NCBI GenBank assembly: GCA_029287235.1
Contig: JARFRM010000062.1
Location: 1-47,799 of the forward strand
Direction: 5' to 3'
DNA from: Thermoanaerobaculales bacterium
Lineage (GTDB): Bacteria > Acidobacteriota > Thermoanaerobaculia > Thermoanaerobaculales > Sulfomarinibacteraceae
Length of the DNA: 47,799 nucleotides
This document shows, in pieces, positions 17,527-25,277 of this stretch (position 1 is its first letter; each line of letters opens with the position of its first letter). Made by a program: the position numbers and the translations under genes. The notes below the pieces were generated by a model. The model had not been told where the DNA came from. It ran no database searches and was given only the letters and a program-made list of their open reading frames with translations.

Positions 17527-17982
17527 ATGATGGATGGAGCCCCCCCTCAGGATCCCGGCGACAACGCACCACCGCCCCCACCCCCGGCTGCCCCGCCGCC
17601 ACCCGCCGAGCCACCGCCGGAGGTCCCGGCGCCAAGCTCGAAAGGAGTCGTTTCGGAGAACCGCAAGCTCTGGATCGTCCTCTCCTACCTCGGTCTGCTC
17701 GCACTGATTCCCCTGTTGGTGGAGAAAGATGACCCCGAGGTGCAGTGGCACGCCAAGCACGGGCTGGTTCTGACGGCGGCCGAGTTCGTCGGTTTCATCG
17801 GCCTGTGGATCGTGATCATGATTGTCAGCGCCATCAGTGGCGGCCTGGGTTGTATTCTCGGGCTGGTCTGGCCCATCGCCATGGTGGCCGTGCTCGTGCT
17901 GCATATCATGTGCATCGTCAAGGGACTGAAGGGCGAACGTCTGCTTATTCCCGGTGTCAGCGAGTTTGCCGACAAGTTCTGA
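17527..17982 (+). CDS. DUF4870-like membrane protein
   Basis: 151 residues. The first 45 are proline/alanine-rich and cytoplasmic-looking (PPPPPPAAPPPPAEPPP). Two or three transmembrane helices follow, starting with WIVLSYLGLLALIPLLV, a charged loop EVQWHAKHGLVL, then helices near 85-105 and 110-130. That loop (length and WHAKHG motif) is typical of DUF4870/Tic20-like small membrane proteins of unknown function. ATG 17527 is preceded by AAAGGAG at 17513-17519; ATG 17530 is equally possible. It slightly overlaps yidD, which suggests one transcript. Confidence 0.8.
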   Translation: MMDGAPPQDPGDNAPPPPPPAAPPPPAEPPPEVPAPSSKGVVSENRKLWIVLSYLGLLALIPLLVEKDDPEVQWHAKHGLVLTAAEFVGFIGLWIVIMIVSAISGGLGCILGLVWPIAMVAVLVLHIMCIVKGLKGERLLIPGVSEFADKF

Positions 17983-18325
17983 CCGACAGACGGCGAAGAA
18001 ATCAGGTCGGCGACGGCGAGCGGTGCTCGTCGTCGCCGTCGTGTTTCTCGCGGTCCTGGTCGCGGACGTTACACGACCACCCGCGCGGCAAAGCACCGCG
18101 CGGGTGCTCATAGGGGGGGTCCGCGCCTATCAGGATTTCGGCCGCCGTTTCTTTCCACAAGGCCAGTGTCGGTTCAGCCCAACCTGCAGCAGCTACGCTG
18201 AAACCGTCATCCGTGAACACGGAGCGGTCCGCGGCGGGTGGCTCGCCGCCCGCCGACTCCTCCGCTGCGGCTCGTGGACGCCGCAAGGGACGAAGGACCC
18301 ACCGGCAATGCGGGGAAGTACGTGA
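17954..18325 (+). CDS. yidD: Membrane protein insertion efficiency factor YidD
   Basis: The C-terminal 65 residues match YidD: RFFPQGQCRFSPTCSSYAETVIREHG, then GGWLAARRLLRCGSW and KDP, including the two conserved Cys. The protein assists YidC-mediated membrane insertion. An N-terminal extension with a hydrophobic helix (AVLVVAVVFLAVLVADV) makes it longer (123 aa) than the usual 70-90. The start is uncertain. ATG 17954 lies inside the previous gene; a GTG near 18022 would begin at the helix. yidD normally sits with rnpA, rpmH and yidC, which are absent here, so the position is unusual. Confidence 0.85.
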   Translation: MSASLPTSSDRQTAKKSGRRRRAVLVVAVVFLAVLVADVTRPPARQSTARVLIGGVRAYQDFGRRFFPQGQCRFSPTCSSYAETVIREHGAVRGGWLAARRLLRCGSWTPQGTKDPPAMRGST

Positions 18326-18384
18326 ATTCCCGTTCCCCGTCCGGCGCGATCCCAAACGAGGTTCTATCAACGCTCTTCCCGAGC

Positions 18385-18396
18385 GGATGCCAGGCA
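18385..18396 (-). repeat. TGCCTGGCATCC repeat, inverted copy
   Basis: The 12-mer recurs in direct orientation at 19885-19896 and 19949-19960, so copies flank the secreted-protein gene on both sides. Confidence 0.5.
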
Positions 18397-18490
18397 GCCT
18401 CTCGCAAGAAACGAAGAGAGCCGGGCACCGCCGCCGCACGCGCCTTCTTGGGGGGGGACTCACGGGCAACCGCGATGAAGGAAACAAAAA

Positions 18491-18512
18491 GGGCCGCCCA
18501 ACCGGGCGGCCC
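18491..18512 (-). terminator. Rho-independent terminator of the secreted-protein gene
   Basis: Perfect 9-bp stem GGGCCGCCC/GGGCGGCCC with a 4-nt loop. On the minus strand it is followed by TTTTTGTTT, a classic terminator, 33 nt beyond the stop of the 18545-19699 gene. The plus strand has only TTT after the stem, so it may also stop yidD transcripts weakly. Confidence 0.85.
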
Positions 18513-18544
18513 TTTGAGTTTCCTTGTCTTCCGTCCGTCGACGG

Positions 18545-19699
18545 TTACTCCATCTTGCCGCCCATGAGAGTCAGCGCTGGGAAGTCGCCGTTGCAGCCGA
18601 GCTCGTCGGACGCGGTGAAGTCCGAGCCCACCGCAGTGACCGTGCCGTCGATGACCATATTGCCCTCGACCGTGAAGACCACGGTCCACTCCATGACACC
18701 GCTTCCGGTGGAGACGTAGCTGTCGCTGAACTCGACCCCGTTGGCGAAGTCGGTGAGCGGGGTCGGGCTCATGCCGAGACCCCAGAGGAACTGGAGAGTG
18801 CAGGCGGGCTCGCCGCCATCGAGCTTGTCCCAGTTGAAGTAGGTACCGTTGATCTGGGTCACTTCACCCTCATCGATGACGATATTGCCGCCGGCGGCAA
18901 AGAACGCCGAGTCATAGATGGAGATCTGATAAACGCCATCGACCGAGGCCGATCCGCCGGCGGTGGCATCCGACTCCAGGGTGGTGGGATCGGTGGACTC
19001 GTTGTCGACCTTCGAAGCACCGACCACGGCCAAACCGGTGGTCACACTCACGCTGAGAGTGGCGTTATTGAAGTTGGACAAGCCGCTGAAGTAGTCCTGC
19101 ACCCGGTCGAGGATGGGCTCCCATGCCTCCAGGGTGAGGTTCGTGGGGCCGGCGATGGTCGTTCCGTTCGGGGCCAGGAGATTCATCGCCAGGGTGGCGC
19201 CGTCGGCGCCGGCGGTGGCGTAGAGGTTTGTGCGGAAGGAACTGTTGTAGCTCAGACCCACCACCGTCGCCATGCCGCCGGCCTGGGTCGCGGCCGAAAC
19301 CGGCACGCCCTCGAAACCTTGACCGAAGGTGGCCGAGCCGTCGGTGGCGTAGATCCTCGAGTTGACGATGACCGTGTCGCCGGCGGTCACGCGGAAGGCA
19401 CCACCGGCCGATGCAAGACCGAAGTCCTGTTCGATGATGTCTTCATAAACCGCGGTCGTTCCCGGATCGAGGGTGAATGAGATCGAGGCCGGGTTGGGGT
19501 TGGCCTGGTCGCGAACGAGCCAGTAGATCATCCCGCTGACCTGGGTGTCGCCGGGGTTGGCGACATAGAGATCGGTGACCCACGGGGTGCCGCGGCCGGC
19601 GGCCGGGACGATGATGTCGGTTCCTGAGTTGAGAGCTAAAACGGGCGCAGCGGTCGCCACGAGGGTGAGTACGACAATAGCTGTGATCAGACGGCGCAT
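18545..19699 (-). CDS. Secreted protein with acidobacterial-type W-TDL-NPG domain
   Basis: 384 residues. The signal peptide is MRRLITAIVVLTLVATAAPVLA. Residues about 25-235 form one copy of the domain seen twice in the 1451-residue protein: IIVPAAGRGTPWVTDLYVAN, then TFGQGFEGVP, SSFRTNLYA and ASKVDNESTDPTT. The last 130 residues are a different beta-rich module with two Cys. Its function is unknown; a surface or secreted role is likely. ATG 19699 is preceded by AAGGAGG. A frame open further upstream adds only unlikely sequence. Its own terminator follows, so it is a single-gene unit. Confidence 0.85.
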   Translation of the reverse strand: MRRLITAIVVLTLVATAAPVLALNSGTDIIVPAAGRGTPWVTDLYVANPGDTQVSGMIYWLVRDQANPNPASISFTLDPGTTAVYEDIIEQDFGLASAGGAFRVTAGDTVIVNSRIYATDGSATFGQGFEGVPVSAATQAGGMATVVGLSYNSSFRTNLYATAGADGATLAMNLLAPNGTTIAGPTNLTLEAWEPILDRVQDYFSGLSNFNNATLSVSVTTGLAVVGASKVDNESTDPTTLESDATAGGSASVDGVYQISIYDSAFFAAGGNIVIDEGEVTQINGTYFNWDKLDGGEPACTLQFLWGLGMSPTPLTDFANGVEFSDSYVSTGSGVMEWTVVFTVEGNMVIDGTVTAVGSDFTASDELGCNGDFPALTLMGGKME

Positions 19700-20268
19700 C
19701 GAAGCCTCCTTGGGTCCGTTCGTCAAAAATTTCAGGCAACACAATAACATCAACGCCGTCGATCCACGATGTGATCCAGGCAGATGATGGTCTTTGAGTA
19801 TACGGCAGATGGTCAGGTTGGTTGATGTCAAAATTTGTGAATCATCTTCCAGGTTCCGATGACGTGTCCCCTTCGAAGGCGGGGTGCCTGGCATCCCGAC
19901 TCGCCCTAAAGCGTCACCGGCTCTGGAACGCGCCGCCGCGATTCGGCGTGCCTGGCATCCTCGCGCGGCAAACCGACGGGAGAACCATGTTCGGGACCGC
20001 GCTCCGGGAGCGCCACACCGAACTTGATTCTCTCGTCGCTCTACCCGTGAGTGCCCCTCCCGCGAGTTGTTGGGCCCGAATGGCCTCGGCAGCCGATAGG
20101 CCAAAGCCCCCCAACAACTACGGGAACGGCACGTCCGTTGGAGGCCAGAAACACCGATCCTCCACGTTCCGCGTGTCGCACCCCTCCCATCGCGGTTCTA
20201 GAAATACGCGAGATCCCTGGTATCCCCGAGAGGCTCCACCGCCGGACGAGATCCGGTACGATACCCCG
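19700..20268. other. 569-bp gap upstream of dnaX
   Basis: The dnaX reading frame stays open through most of this region and a minus-strand frame is open too. Neither shows a recognisable domain, ribosome site or start context, so I do not call a gene. It contains two direct copies of TGCCTGGCATCC. TACGAT at 20257-20262 may be the dnaX -10. Confidence 0.5.
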
Positions 20269-21822
20269 GTGACATACCAAGTCCTCGCCCGTTCATGGCG
20301 GCCGCAACGTTTTGCCGATCTTCTCGGCCAGGACGCCGTTGTCCAGACGCTCCAGAACGCACTGTCATCGGATGGGCTCGGCCACGCCTATCTGTTCTCG
20401 GGGCTGCGCGGAGTCGGTAAGACCACCGCCGCGCGGTTGCTCGCCAAGGCGGTGAACTGCGCCGAGGGCCCCACCGCCGAGCCCTGCGGCGTGTGTGACT
20501 CGTGCCGGGAGGTCACGGATGGAGCGAGCATCGATGTGGTGGAGATCGATGCCGCCACCCACACCGGCGTGGATCAGGTCCGCGAGCTCCAGGAGCTGCT
20601 TCGGTTCCGGCCGACCCGGGATCGCTACCGGGTGGTGGTGGTCGACGAGGTCCACATGCTCTCCAAATCGGCATTCAACGCCCTGCTCAAAAGCATCGAA
20701 GAGCCGCCGCCCTACGTGCTCTGGATATTTGCGACCACCGAACGCCACAAGGTTCCGGCAACCATCCTTTCGCGATGCCAACAGCTCGATTTCCGACCCT
20801 TGAGCAACCAAGCCATCCGGGCGCATCTCGAAGCCATCGCCGATCGCGAGAGCTTCGAGCTGAGTCCGGGGGCGGCAGGAACCATCGCCGCCGCCGCCCA
20901 GGGCAGCGTCCGAGATGCGCTGTCTCTGGTCGATCAGCTCCGCGCCTTCGCCGCCGATTCCATCGACGACGATGCGGTGGCGACGGTGCTCGGTGTGCCT
21001 TCACTCGAGGTGACCGCTTGGCTCGTGGATGCTCTTGCGGGGGGGCGGGTTGCCGATGCACTCCAGACGATCCGTGCCGAGCTCGCCGCCGGTCACGATG
21101 CCGCCATTCTCTACCAGGAGGTCGGTCGGATGTTGCGGACCGCGCTTCACCTGGCTGTGGATCCGGTCCTCGACCCTTCGTTGACCGACGACGTGCGGGC
21201 GAAGATCGAACCGCTGGCTCGTGAGCTCGGCGCCGATGCCCTGACCCGGATGCTCGGCCTCTGGCTCGAGCAGGAGCCCATGTTGCGGGACGCGGCCAAC
21301 CGCGAGCTCGCCCTCGAGGTGGCGGCCCTCCGACTCGCGCGCTGGCCCGCGGTGCAGCGCGTCGAACAGTGGTTGGCGGGCGGTGAGGGACCACCGACCG
21401 GTGGCGGTCCGCCTTCACCGGCGACACCCGAAAAGCCGGACGGTCATCCGCCGCCGGTGAGCGCGCGACCGGCAACGCTGGCCGAGGCCCTGTGGGCGGA
21501 GAACCCGCGTCTCGCCGGGGCCGTCGAATCGGCGCGGGTGAGCCGTTCGGGCGAGACGGTGACAATCCTCTTCGGTGTCGATGCGCAGGCGCTGGCAAAG
21601 TACGCGGGATCCGACGTGGTTCGACCCGCCCTCGAGGGCGCCTGCAGGACGATCTACCCGGGTGTTTCCGAGATCGAGGTCAGGGTCGAGGAAGCGGCGG
21701 AGCAGCCCGGAGCAACGGAGAACGGGCTCATGGCCGAGGCCGAGAACGATCCCGGGGTTGCACTTGCCCGGTCGATCATCGGCGGCCAGGTCGTCGCGGT
21801 CCGACCCGATGGTGGTGGCTGA
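20269..21822 (+). CDS. dnaX: DNA polymerase III subunit gamma/tau
   Basis: Clamp-loader ATPase. The expected N-terminus YQVLARSWRPQRFADLLGQD begins 2 residues after GTG 20269. The Walker A is GLRGVGKTTAARLLAKAVNC and the zinc Cys cluster is CGVCDSC. VVVVDEVHMLSKSAFNALLK is Walker B, and LSRCQQLDF is the SRC arginine-finger region. The 517-residue protein has a short, proline-rich linker (GGPPSPATPEKPDGHPPPV) and a small tau-like tail. No Shine-Dalgarno is visible; a -10-like TACGAT lies 6 nt before the GTG, which suggests a leaderless mRNA. The stop overlaps the recR start (TGATG). Confidence 0.93.
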   Translation: MTYQVLARSWRPQRFADLLGQDAVVQTLQNALSSDGLGHAYLFSGLRGVGKTTAARLLAKAVNCAEGPTAEPCGVCDSCREVTDGASIDVVEIDAATHTGVDQVRELQELLRFRPTRDRYRVVVVDEVHMLSKSAFNALLKSIEEPPPYVLWIFATTERHKVPATILSRCQQLDFRPLSNQAIRAHLEAIADRESFELSPGAAGTIAAAAQGSVRDALSLVDQLRAFAADSIDDDAVATVLGVPSLEVTAWLVDALAGGRVADALQTIRAELAAGHDAAILYQEVGRMLRTALHLAVDPVLDPSLTDDVRAKIEPLARELGADALTRMLGLWLEQEPMLRDAANRELALEVAALRLARWPAVQRVEQWLAGGEGPPTGGGPPSPATPEKPDGHPPPVSARPATLAEALWAENPRLAGAVESARVSRSGETVTILFGVDAQALAKYAGSDVVRPALEGACRTIYPGVSEIEVRVEEAAEQPGATENGLMAEAENDPGVALARSIIGGQVVAVRPDGGG

Positions 21823-22421
21823 TGGATCTCCGACCGGCAGCGGTGCGGGTCCTGCTCGAGCATCTGGAGCGCCTTCCGGGGGTCGGGCCACGAACCGCCC
21901 GCGGCCTGGCGGAACATCTGCTCACCGCCGATCCTACCGAAGTCGCAGGATTGGCGGCGGCGCTCCACCAACTCCACGACCGGGTCCATCTGTGCTCCAT
22001 CTGCTCATCCCTCACCGAGAGTGAGCCGTGCCCGGTCTGTGCCGATCCCGAGAGGGACCGGGGCACGATCCTGGTGGTGGAAACACCGACCACGGTCTGG
22101 TCGGTGGAAAACACCCGTCAGTACGATGGTCTGTACCACGTTCTGCTCGGGCATCTATCGCCCCTGCGCGGCGTCGGCCCGGAGGACCTGACCATCGATG
22201 ATCTCGTGGAGCGTTGCCGGGTTGACGAAGTGGGCGAGGTGATCCTCGCCACGGACCCGACGGTCGAGGGCGAGACCACGGCCCTTTATATCGCCCGGCG
22301 GCTCGAGAGCCTGCCAGTAGAGGTCAGCCGCCCGGCGTCGGGGATACCGGTTGGCGGTGAGATTGCGGCCGCGGACCAGTTGACCCTGGCCCAGGCGTTG
22401 CAGTCGCGGAGAAAAGTATAG
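21822..22421 (+). CDS. recR: Recombination protein RecR
   Basis: Part of the RecFOR pathway that loads RecA at single-strand gaps. 199 residues. The helix-hairpin-helix is LERLPGVGPRTARGLAEHLL, and the zinc finger has CSICSSLTESEPCPVC. The Toprim domain contains ILVVETPTTVWSVENTR and ATDPTVEGETTALYIAR. The C-terminal SRPASGIPVGGEI replaces the common LARGLPVGGDL. It is translationally coupled to dnaX. The ybaB/ebfC gene often found between dnaX and recR is missing. Confidence 0.95.
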   Translation: MDLRPAAVRVLLEHLERLPGVGPRTARGLAEHLLTADPTEVAGLAAALHQLHDRVHLCSICSSLTESEPCPVCADPERDRGTILVVETPTTVWSVENTRQYDGLYHVLLGHLSPLRGVGPEDLTIDDLVERCRVDEVGEVILATDPTVEGETTALYIARRLESLPVEVSRPASGIPVGGEIAAADQLTLAQALQSRRKV

Positions 22422-22462
22422 GATTACGCGTTTTCTCCCGTACACTGGTGTTGTGACCGGCC

Positions 22463-22495
22463 TTGCCTGGCTTTGGTGTCTGTGTTAGATATGAT
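22463..22495 (+). promoter_or_regulatory. Possible mglB promoter
   Basis: TTGCCT at 22463-22468 and TAGATA at 22486-22491 are 17 bp apart. A better -10, TATGAT at 22490-22495, would require 21-bp spacing. Either places transcription just before the GAGGAG ribosome site. Confidence 0.35.
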
Positions 22496-22509
22496 CTCAT
22501 GAGGAGTGT

Positions 22510-23004
22510 GTGAAAGTGACTCCCAGTTTGGTGATGTATGAGGAGGAGTTCGATCGGATTTCCCAGCTCCTCAACCGTCTTCGCATCGATGCAAGTGCGA
22601 AGATTGTATTTCTCGTCGACAAGAACGGCCAACAGATCGCCGGTGCGGGCGAGATCGAGCAGGTGGACACCACCTCGTTGGCATCCCTCACGGCCGGCAA
22701 TGTTGCGGCAACCGATGGCCTGGCGAAACTGATCGGAGAGAAAGAGTTCTCGATCCTCTTCCACGAGGGACGCAAGGACAACATTCACATCTCGATCGTC
22801 GGCCAGCGACTCATCCTCGTGGTGATCTTCGACGAGCGATCCTCACTCGGGCTGGTGCGGTTGAGAGTCCGCAAGGCTTCGGCCGACATCGAGCGGGTCC
22901 TCGGCGATATCGAACTCAAGGCGCAGGAGGTTGGACTCGAGGAAGCGGAATCCCCGTTCGCTGAGATCACTGACGAAGACATCGACGCACTTTTCTCCGA
23001 ATGA
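22510..23004 (+). CDS. mglB: Roadblock/LC7 protein, MglB-like
   Basis: 164-residue roadblock protein, by family the GTPase-activating partner of MglA. The core has [34 protein letters not shown] and [20 protein letters not shown]. An acidic C-terminal tail extends beyond the roadblock fold. GTG 22510 is preceded by GAGGAG at 22501-22506. The stop overlaps the mglA start by 4 bp, so the two products are probably made in fixed ratio. In Myxococcus this pair controls cell polarity and motility; here the role is unknown. Confidence 0.9.
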   Translation: MKVTPSLVMYEEEFDRISQLLNRLRIDASAKIVFLVDKNGQQIAGAGEIEQVDTTSLASLTAGNVAATDGLAKLIGEKEFSILFHEGRKDNIHISIVGQRLILVVIFDERSSLGLVRLRVRKASADIERVLGDIELKAQEVGLEEAESPFAEITDEDIDALFSE

Positions 23005-23585
23005 GCTTCATCAACTACGCCGCCCGTGAGATCAACGTCAAGATCGTGTTCTACGGTCCCGGCCTCGGTGGAAAAACCACCAATCTCCAATACATCTACG
23101 AAAAGTCGAACCCCCAGCAGAAGGGCAAGCTGATCTCCTTGGCAACGGAGACCGATCGCACCCTCTTCTTCGACTTCCTCCCCCTCGACCTCGGGTCCGT
23201 GCGCGGATTCAAGACCCGGTTCCATCTCTACACCGTCCCCGGCCAGGTCTTTTATGACGCTTCCCGAAAGCTGATTCTCAAGGGCGTCGACGGTGTGGTC
23301 TTTGTCTCGGATTCGCAGGAAGCGCGGATGGACGCCAACGTCGAGTCTTTGAAAAACCTCGAAGACAATCTCGAAGAGAACGGCTTTGACCTCAAGAGCA
23401 TCCCCTACGTGCTCCAGTTCAACAAGCGTGACCTGCCCACGGCGGTGCCCGTGGATCAGATGTACCGTGCGCTCAACTTCAAGGGTGAGCCGACCTTCGA
23501 GGCCATCGCGGTGCAGGGTATGGGGGTTTTCGAGACCCTCAAGGCCGTTGCCAAACAGGTGCTCTACGAGCTCCGCCGCCGCTAA
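23001..23585 (+). CDS. mglA: Ras-like GTPase MglA
   Basis: 194-residue small GTPase. P-loop [12 protein letters not shown], switch region [17 protein letters not shown], and TVPGQVFY in place of Ras DxxG, as is standard in MglA. The base-specificity motif is NKRDLP. The insertion [19 protein letters not shown] at the start is typical of the family. It switches between GDP and GTP forms under MglB control, setting polarity in other bacteria. No motility genes lie nearby. Confidence 0.95.
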   Translation: MSFINYAAREINVKIVFYGPGLGGKTTNLQYIYEKSNPQQKGKLISLATETDRTLFFDFLPLDLGSVRGFKTRFHLYTVPGQVFYDASRKLILKGVDGVVFVSDSQEARMDANVESLKNLEDNLEENGFDLKSIPYVLQFNKRDLPTAVPVDQMYRALNFKGEPTFEAIAVQGMGVFETLKAVAKQVLYELRRR

Positions 23586-23981
23586 GGCACTCCAACAATC
23601 CACCTCAACCCTCCATCTGATCCAGGAACAAAAAAACACCACGCGCCGTGGCGTGTGTCCCACCGGCACGCGAGAGTCGCGGTCGTCGACCCGCTCCGGT
23701 GAGTGGCCGATCCCAACCGCGAAGCACGCCAAGCCATCGCGCTATCGGCGCTAGGTTGTATTCCAAGTTGAATTTCGATAAGTTCTTAGTGAATTTTACG
23801 CTCCCCTTTGCGACCTTGGCGGTTGGGATCGAACGTGGTCGAGAGCACACCCCTTCTGAGAACTCTTGCATAACTGCAAGGAGCGACTCCCTCCCGAGGC
23901 CGGGTAGGAAAACTCGATCTCTTGGGTGATCGCGATTCAGAACCTCGCGTTTCCCGGCCTTCTTGGACATAATTGACAACC
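23586..23981. other. 396-bp gap between mglA and the glmU-like gene
   Basis: No supportable gene. It is AT-richer near 23760-23800. A -10-like CATAAT at 23968-23973 lies 8 nt before the next start codon. Confidence 0.45.
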
Positions 23982-24959
23982 ATGAATGCGAACGATTCCC
24001 GCTGGGCCGTCGCCATCCTCGCCGCCGGCAAGGGCACCCGGATGAAATCTGATCGGCCGAAGGTGCTGCACGAGCTCGCCGGACGCCCGCTCGTCGACCA
24101 CGTGATCGATCTGGCGCTCGATGTGGCGAGACCCCACGATGTGGTGGTGGTGGTCGGCCACGGCGCCGAGAGTGTCGGTGCGTGTGTCCGCGACCGCGGG
24201 GTGAACGAGGTGCTGCAGGAGCCCCAACTCGGCACCGGCGACGCCCTCAGAGTGGCCCTCGACGGTCTCGCTCACCGGCCCGTCGACCATCTGATGGTGC
24301 TCTCGGGTGACGTACCGCTCCTGCGTCCCGAAACTCTTCGCGACCTCATGACGGCGGTGGCTGACGGTGCGGCGGCAGCGCTTTTGACCGCCGAACTCGA
24401 CGATCCCGGTTCCTACGGTCGGGTGGTGAGGGGCGACGACGGCCTCGTGCGTGAGGTGGTCGAGGTGCGCGATGCCGACTCGGGACAGCTTGCCATCCGA
24501 GAGGTCAACGCGGGCGTCTATGCATTCGAACGAAATTCGGTCATTGCGGCCATCGCCGAGCTCGACAACGACAACGCACAGTCGGAGTACTACCTCACCG
24601 ATGTCGCGGCGGCCTTGAGGACCCGAGGCCTGGCCGTGGTCGCGGTTCCGCTCGACAATCCGGCGGAGATGCAGGGCGTCAACGACCGAGCCGATCTCGC
24701 CCGAGCGGGGCGGGTGCTCAACGAGATGGTGCTCGAGGATCTGATGGCGGCTGGTGTCAGCATCCGCGATCCGGACACCACCTGGGTCGATCCACGAGCC
24801 GAGGTCTCTCGCGAAGTGATCCTCGAGCCGGGAATCGTCATCAAGGGCAACTGCCACATCGGCGAGGGCGCCCACATCGGCGCCAACTGCGTCCTCGAGG
24901 ATGCCGCCGTGGGGGTGGGCGAGATCGTCCCGCCGTTGACATATCTCACCGGGGAGTGA
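23982..24959 (+). CDS. GlmU-type UDP-GlcNAc pyrophosphorylase, short form
   Basis: 325 residues. The nucleotidyltransferase domain is complete: AILAAGKGTRMKSDRPKVLH, then EPQLGTGDA, VLSGDVPLL and REVNAGVYAFE, plus NNDNAQSEYYLTD. It should make UDP-GlcNAc from GlcNAc-1-P and UTP. The second GlmU domain, the left-handed beta-helix acetyltransferase, stops after two or three coils (GIVIKGNCHIGEGAHIGANC), about 120 residues early, so its catalytic residues are missing. No frameshifted remainder lies downstream. The start is ATG 23982, without a Shine-Dalgarno. glmS is 1.5 kb downstream; the glucosamine-1-P acetyltransferase must come from elsewhere. Confidence 0.88.
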   Translation: MNANDSRWAVAILAAGKGTRMKSDRPKVLHELAGRPLVDHVIDLALDVARPHDVVVVVGHGAESVGACVRDRGVNEVLQEPQLGTGDALRVALDGLAHRPVDHLMVLSGDVPLLRPETLRDLMTAVADGAAAALLTAELDDPGSYGRVVRGDDGLVREVVEVRDADSGQLAIREVNAGVYAFERNSVIAAIAELDNDNAQSEYYLTDVAAALRTRGLAVVAVPLDNPAEMQGVNDRADLARAGRVLNEMVLEDLMAAGVSIRDPDTTWVDPRAEVSREVILEPGIVIKGNCHIGEGAHIGANCVLEDAAVGVGEIVPPLTYLTGE

Positions 24960-25277
24960 ACACACGCGGATTTCGAGTACGGTTCGCTGTCGCTGCGACG
25001 TCGGTTCGCAAGCTAAAAGATCGCAGCTACAAAGGAGTTCCGTTTCTTGTAGCGGCAAGCATCCCTGCTTGCCCACAGGCGCTCTGGCTCGGGAGGCGTT
25101 GAGGCCCCGGGAGATGGTTACGGCACAATAGCGTGCCCGGTAGGTCCCGCCGCACGCGTTTTCTTCGTGTCCTGAGGCGATCGCGGTGCTCGAGGACGCG
25201 GACGCGGTAACGGGTGGTGATACCCTGACCGCGCCGCCCGATCGGCGGTCTGAAACACAACACGGGAGGCACGAGGA
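24960..25277. other. 318-bp gap with palindrome and hexamers
   Basis: No gene seen. GGCAAGCA/TGCTTGCC (25054-25073) is one arm type of the REPIN-like family, preceded by CTTGTAG. GGACGC GGACGC GGTAAC hexamers lie at 25194-25211. Confidence 0.5.
25054..25073. repeat. REPIN-like palindrome, single copy
   Basis: 8-bp perfect stem with loop TCCC. It matches the pairs at 28321-28424 and 35704-35819 in stem position, TCC loop and upstream TTGT.G. Confidence 0.6.

Noticed and set aside
19822..20268. 149-codon upstream extension of dnaX
   Set aside because: No domain or ribosome site; the DnaX family starts at the YQVLARSWRPQ segment just after GTG 20269.
23631..23665. Terminator hairpin after mglA
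   Set aside because: The stem has a bulge and the T-run lies on the minus strand, where no gene needs it.
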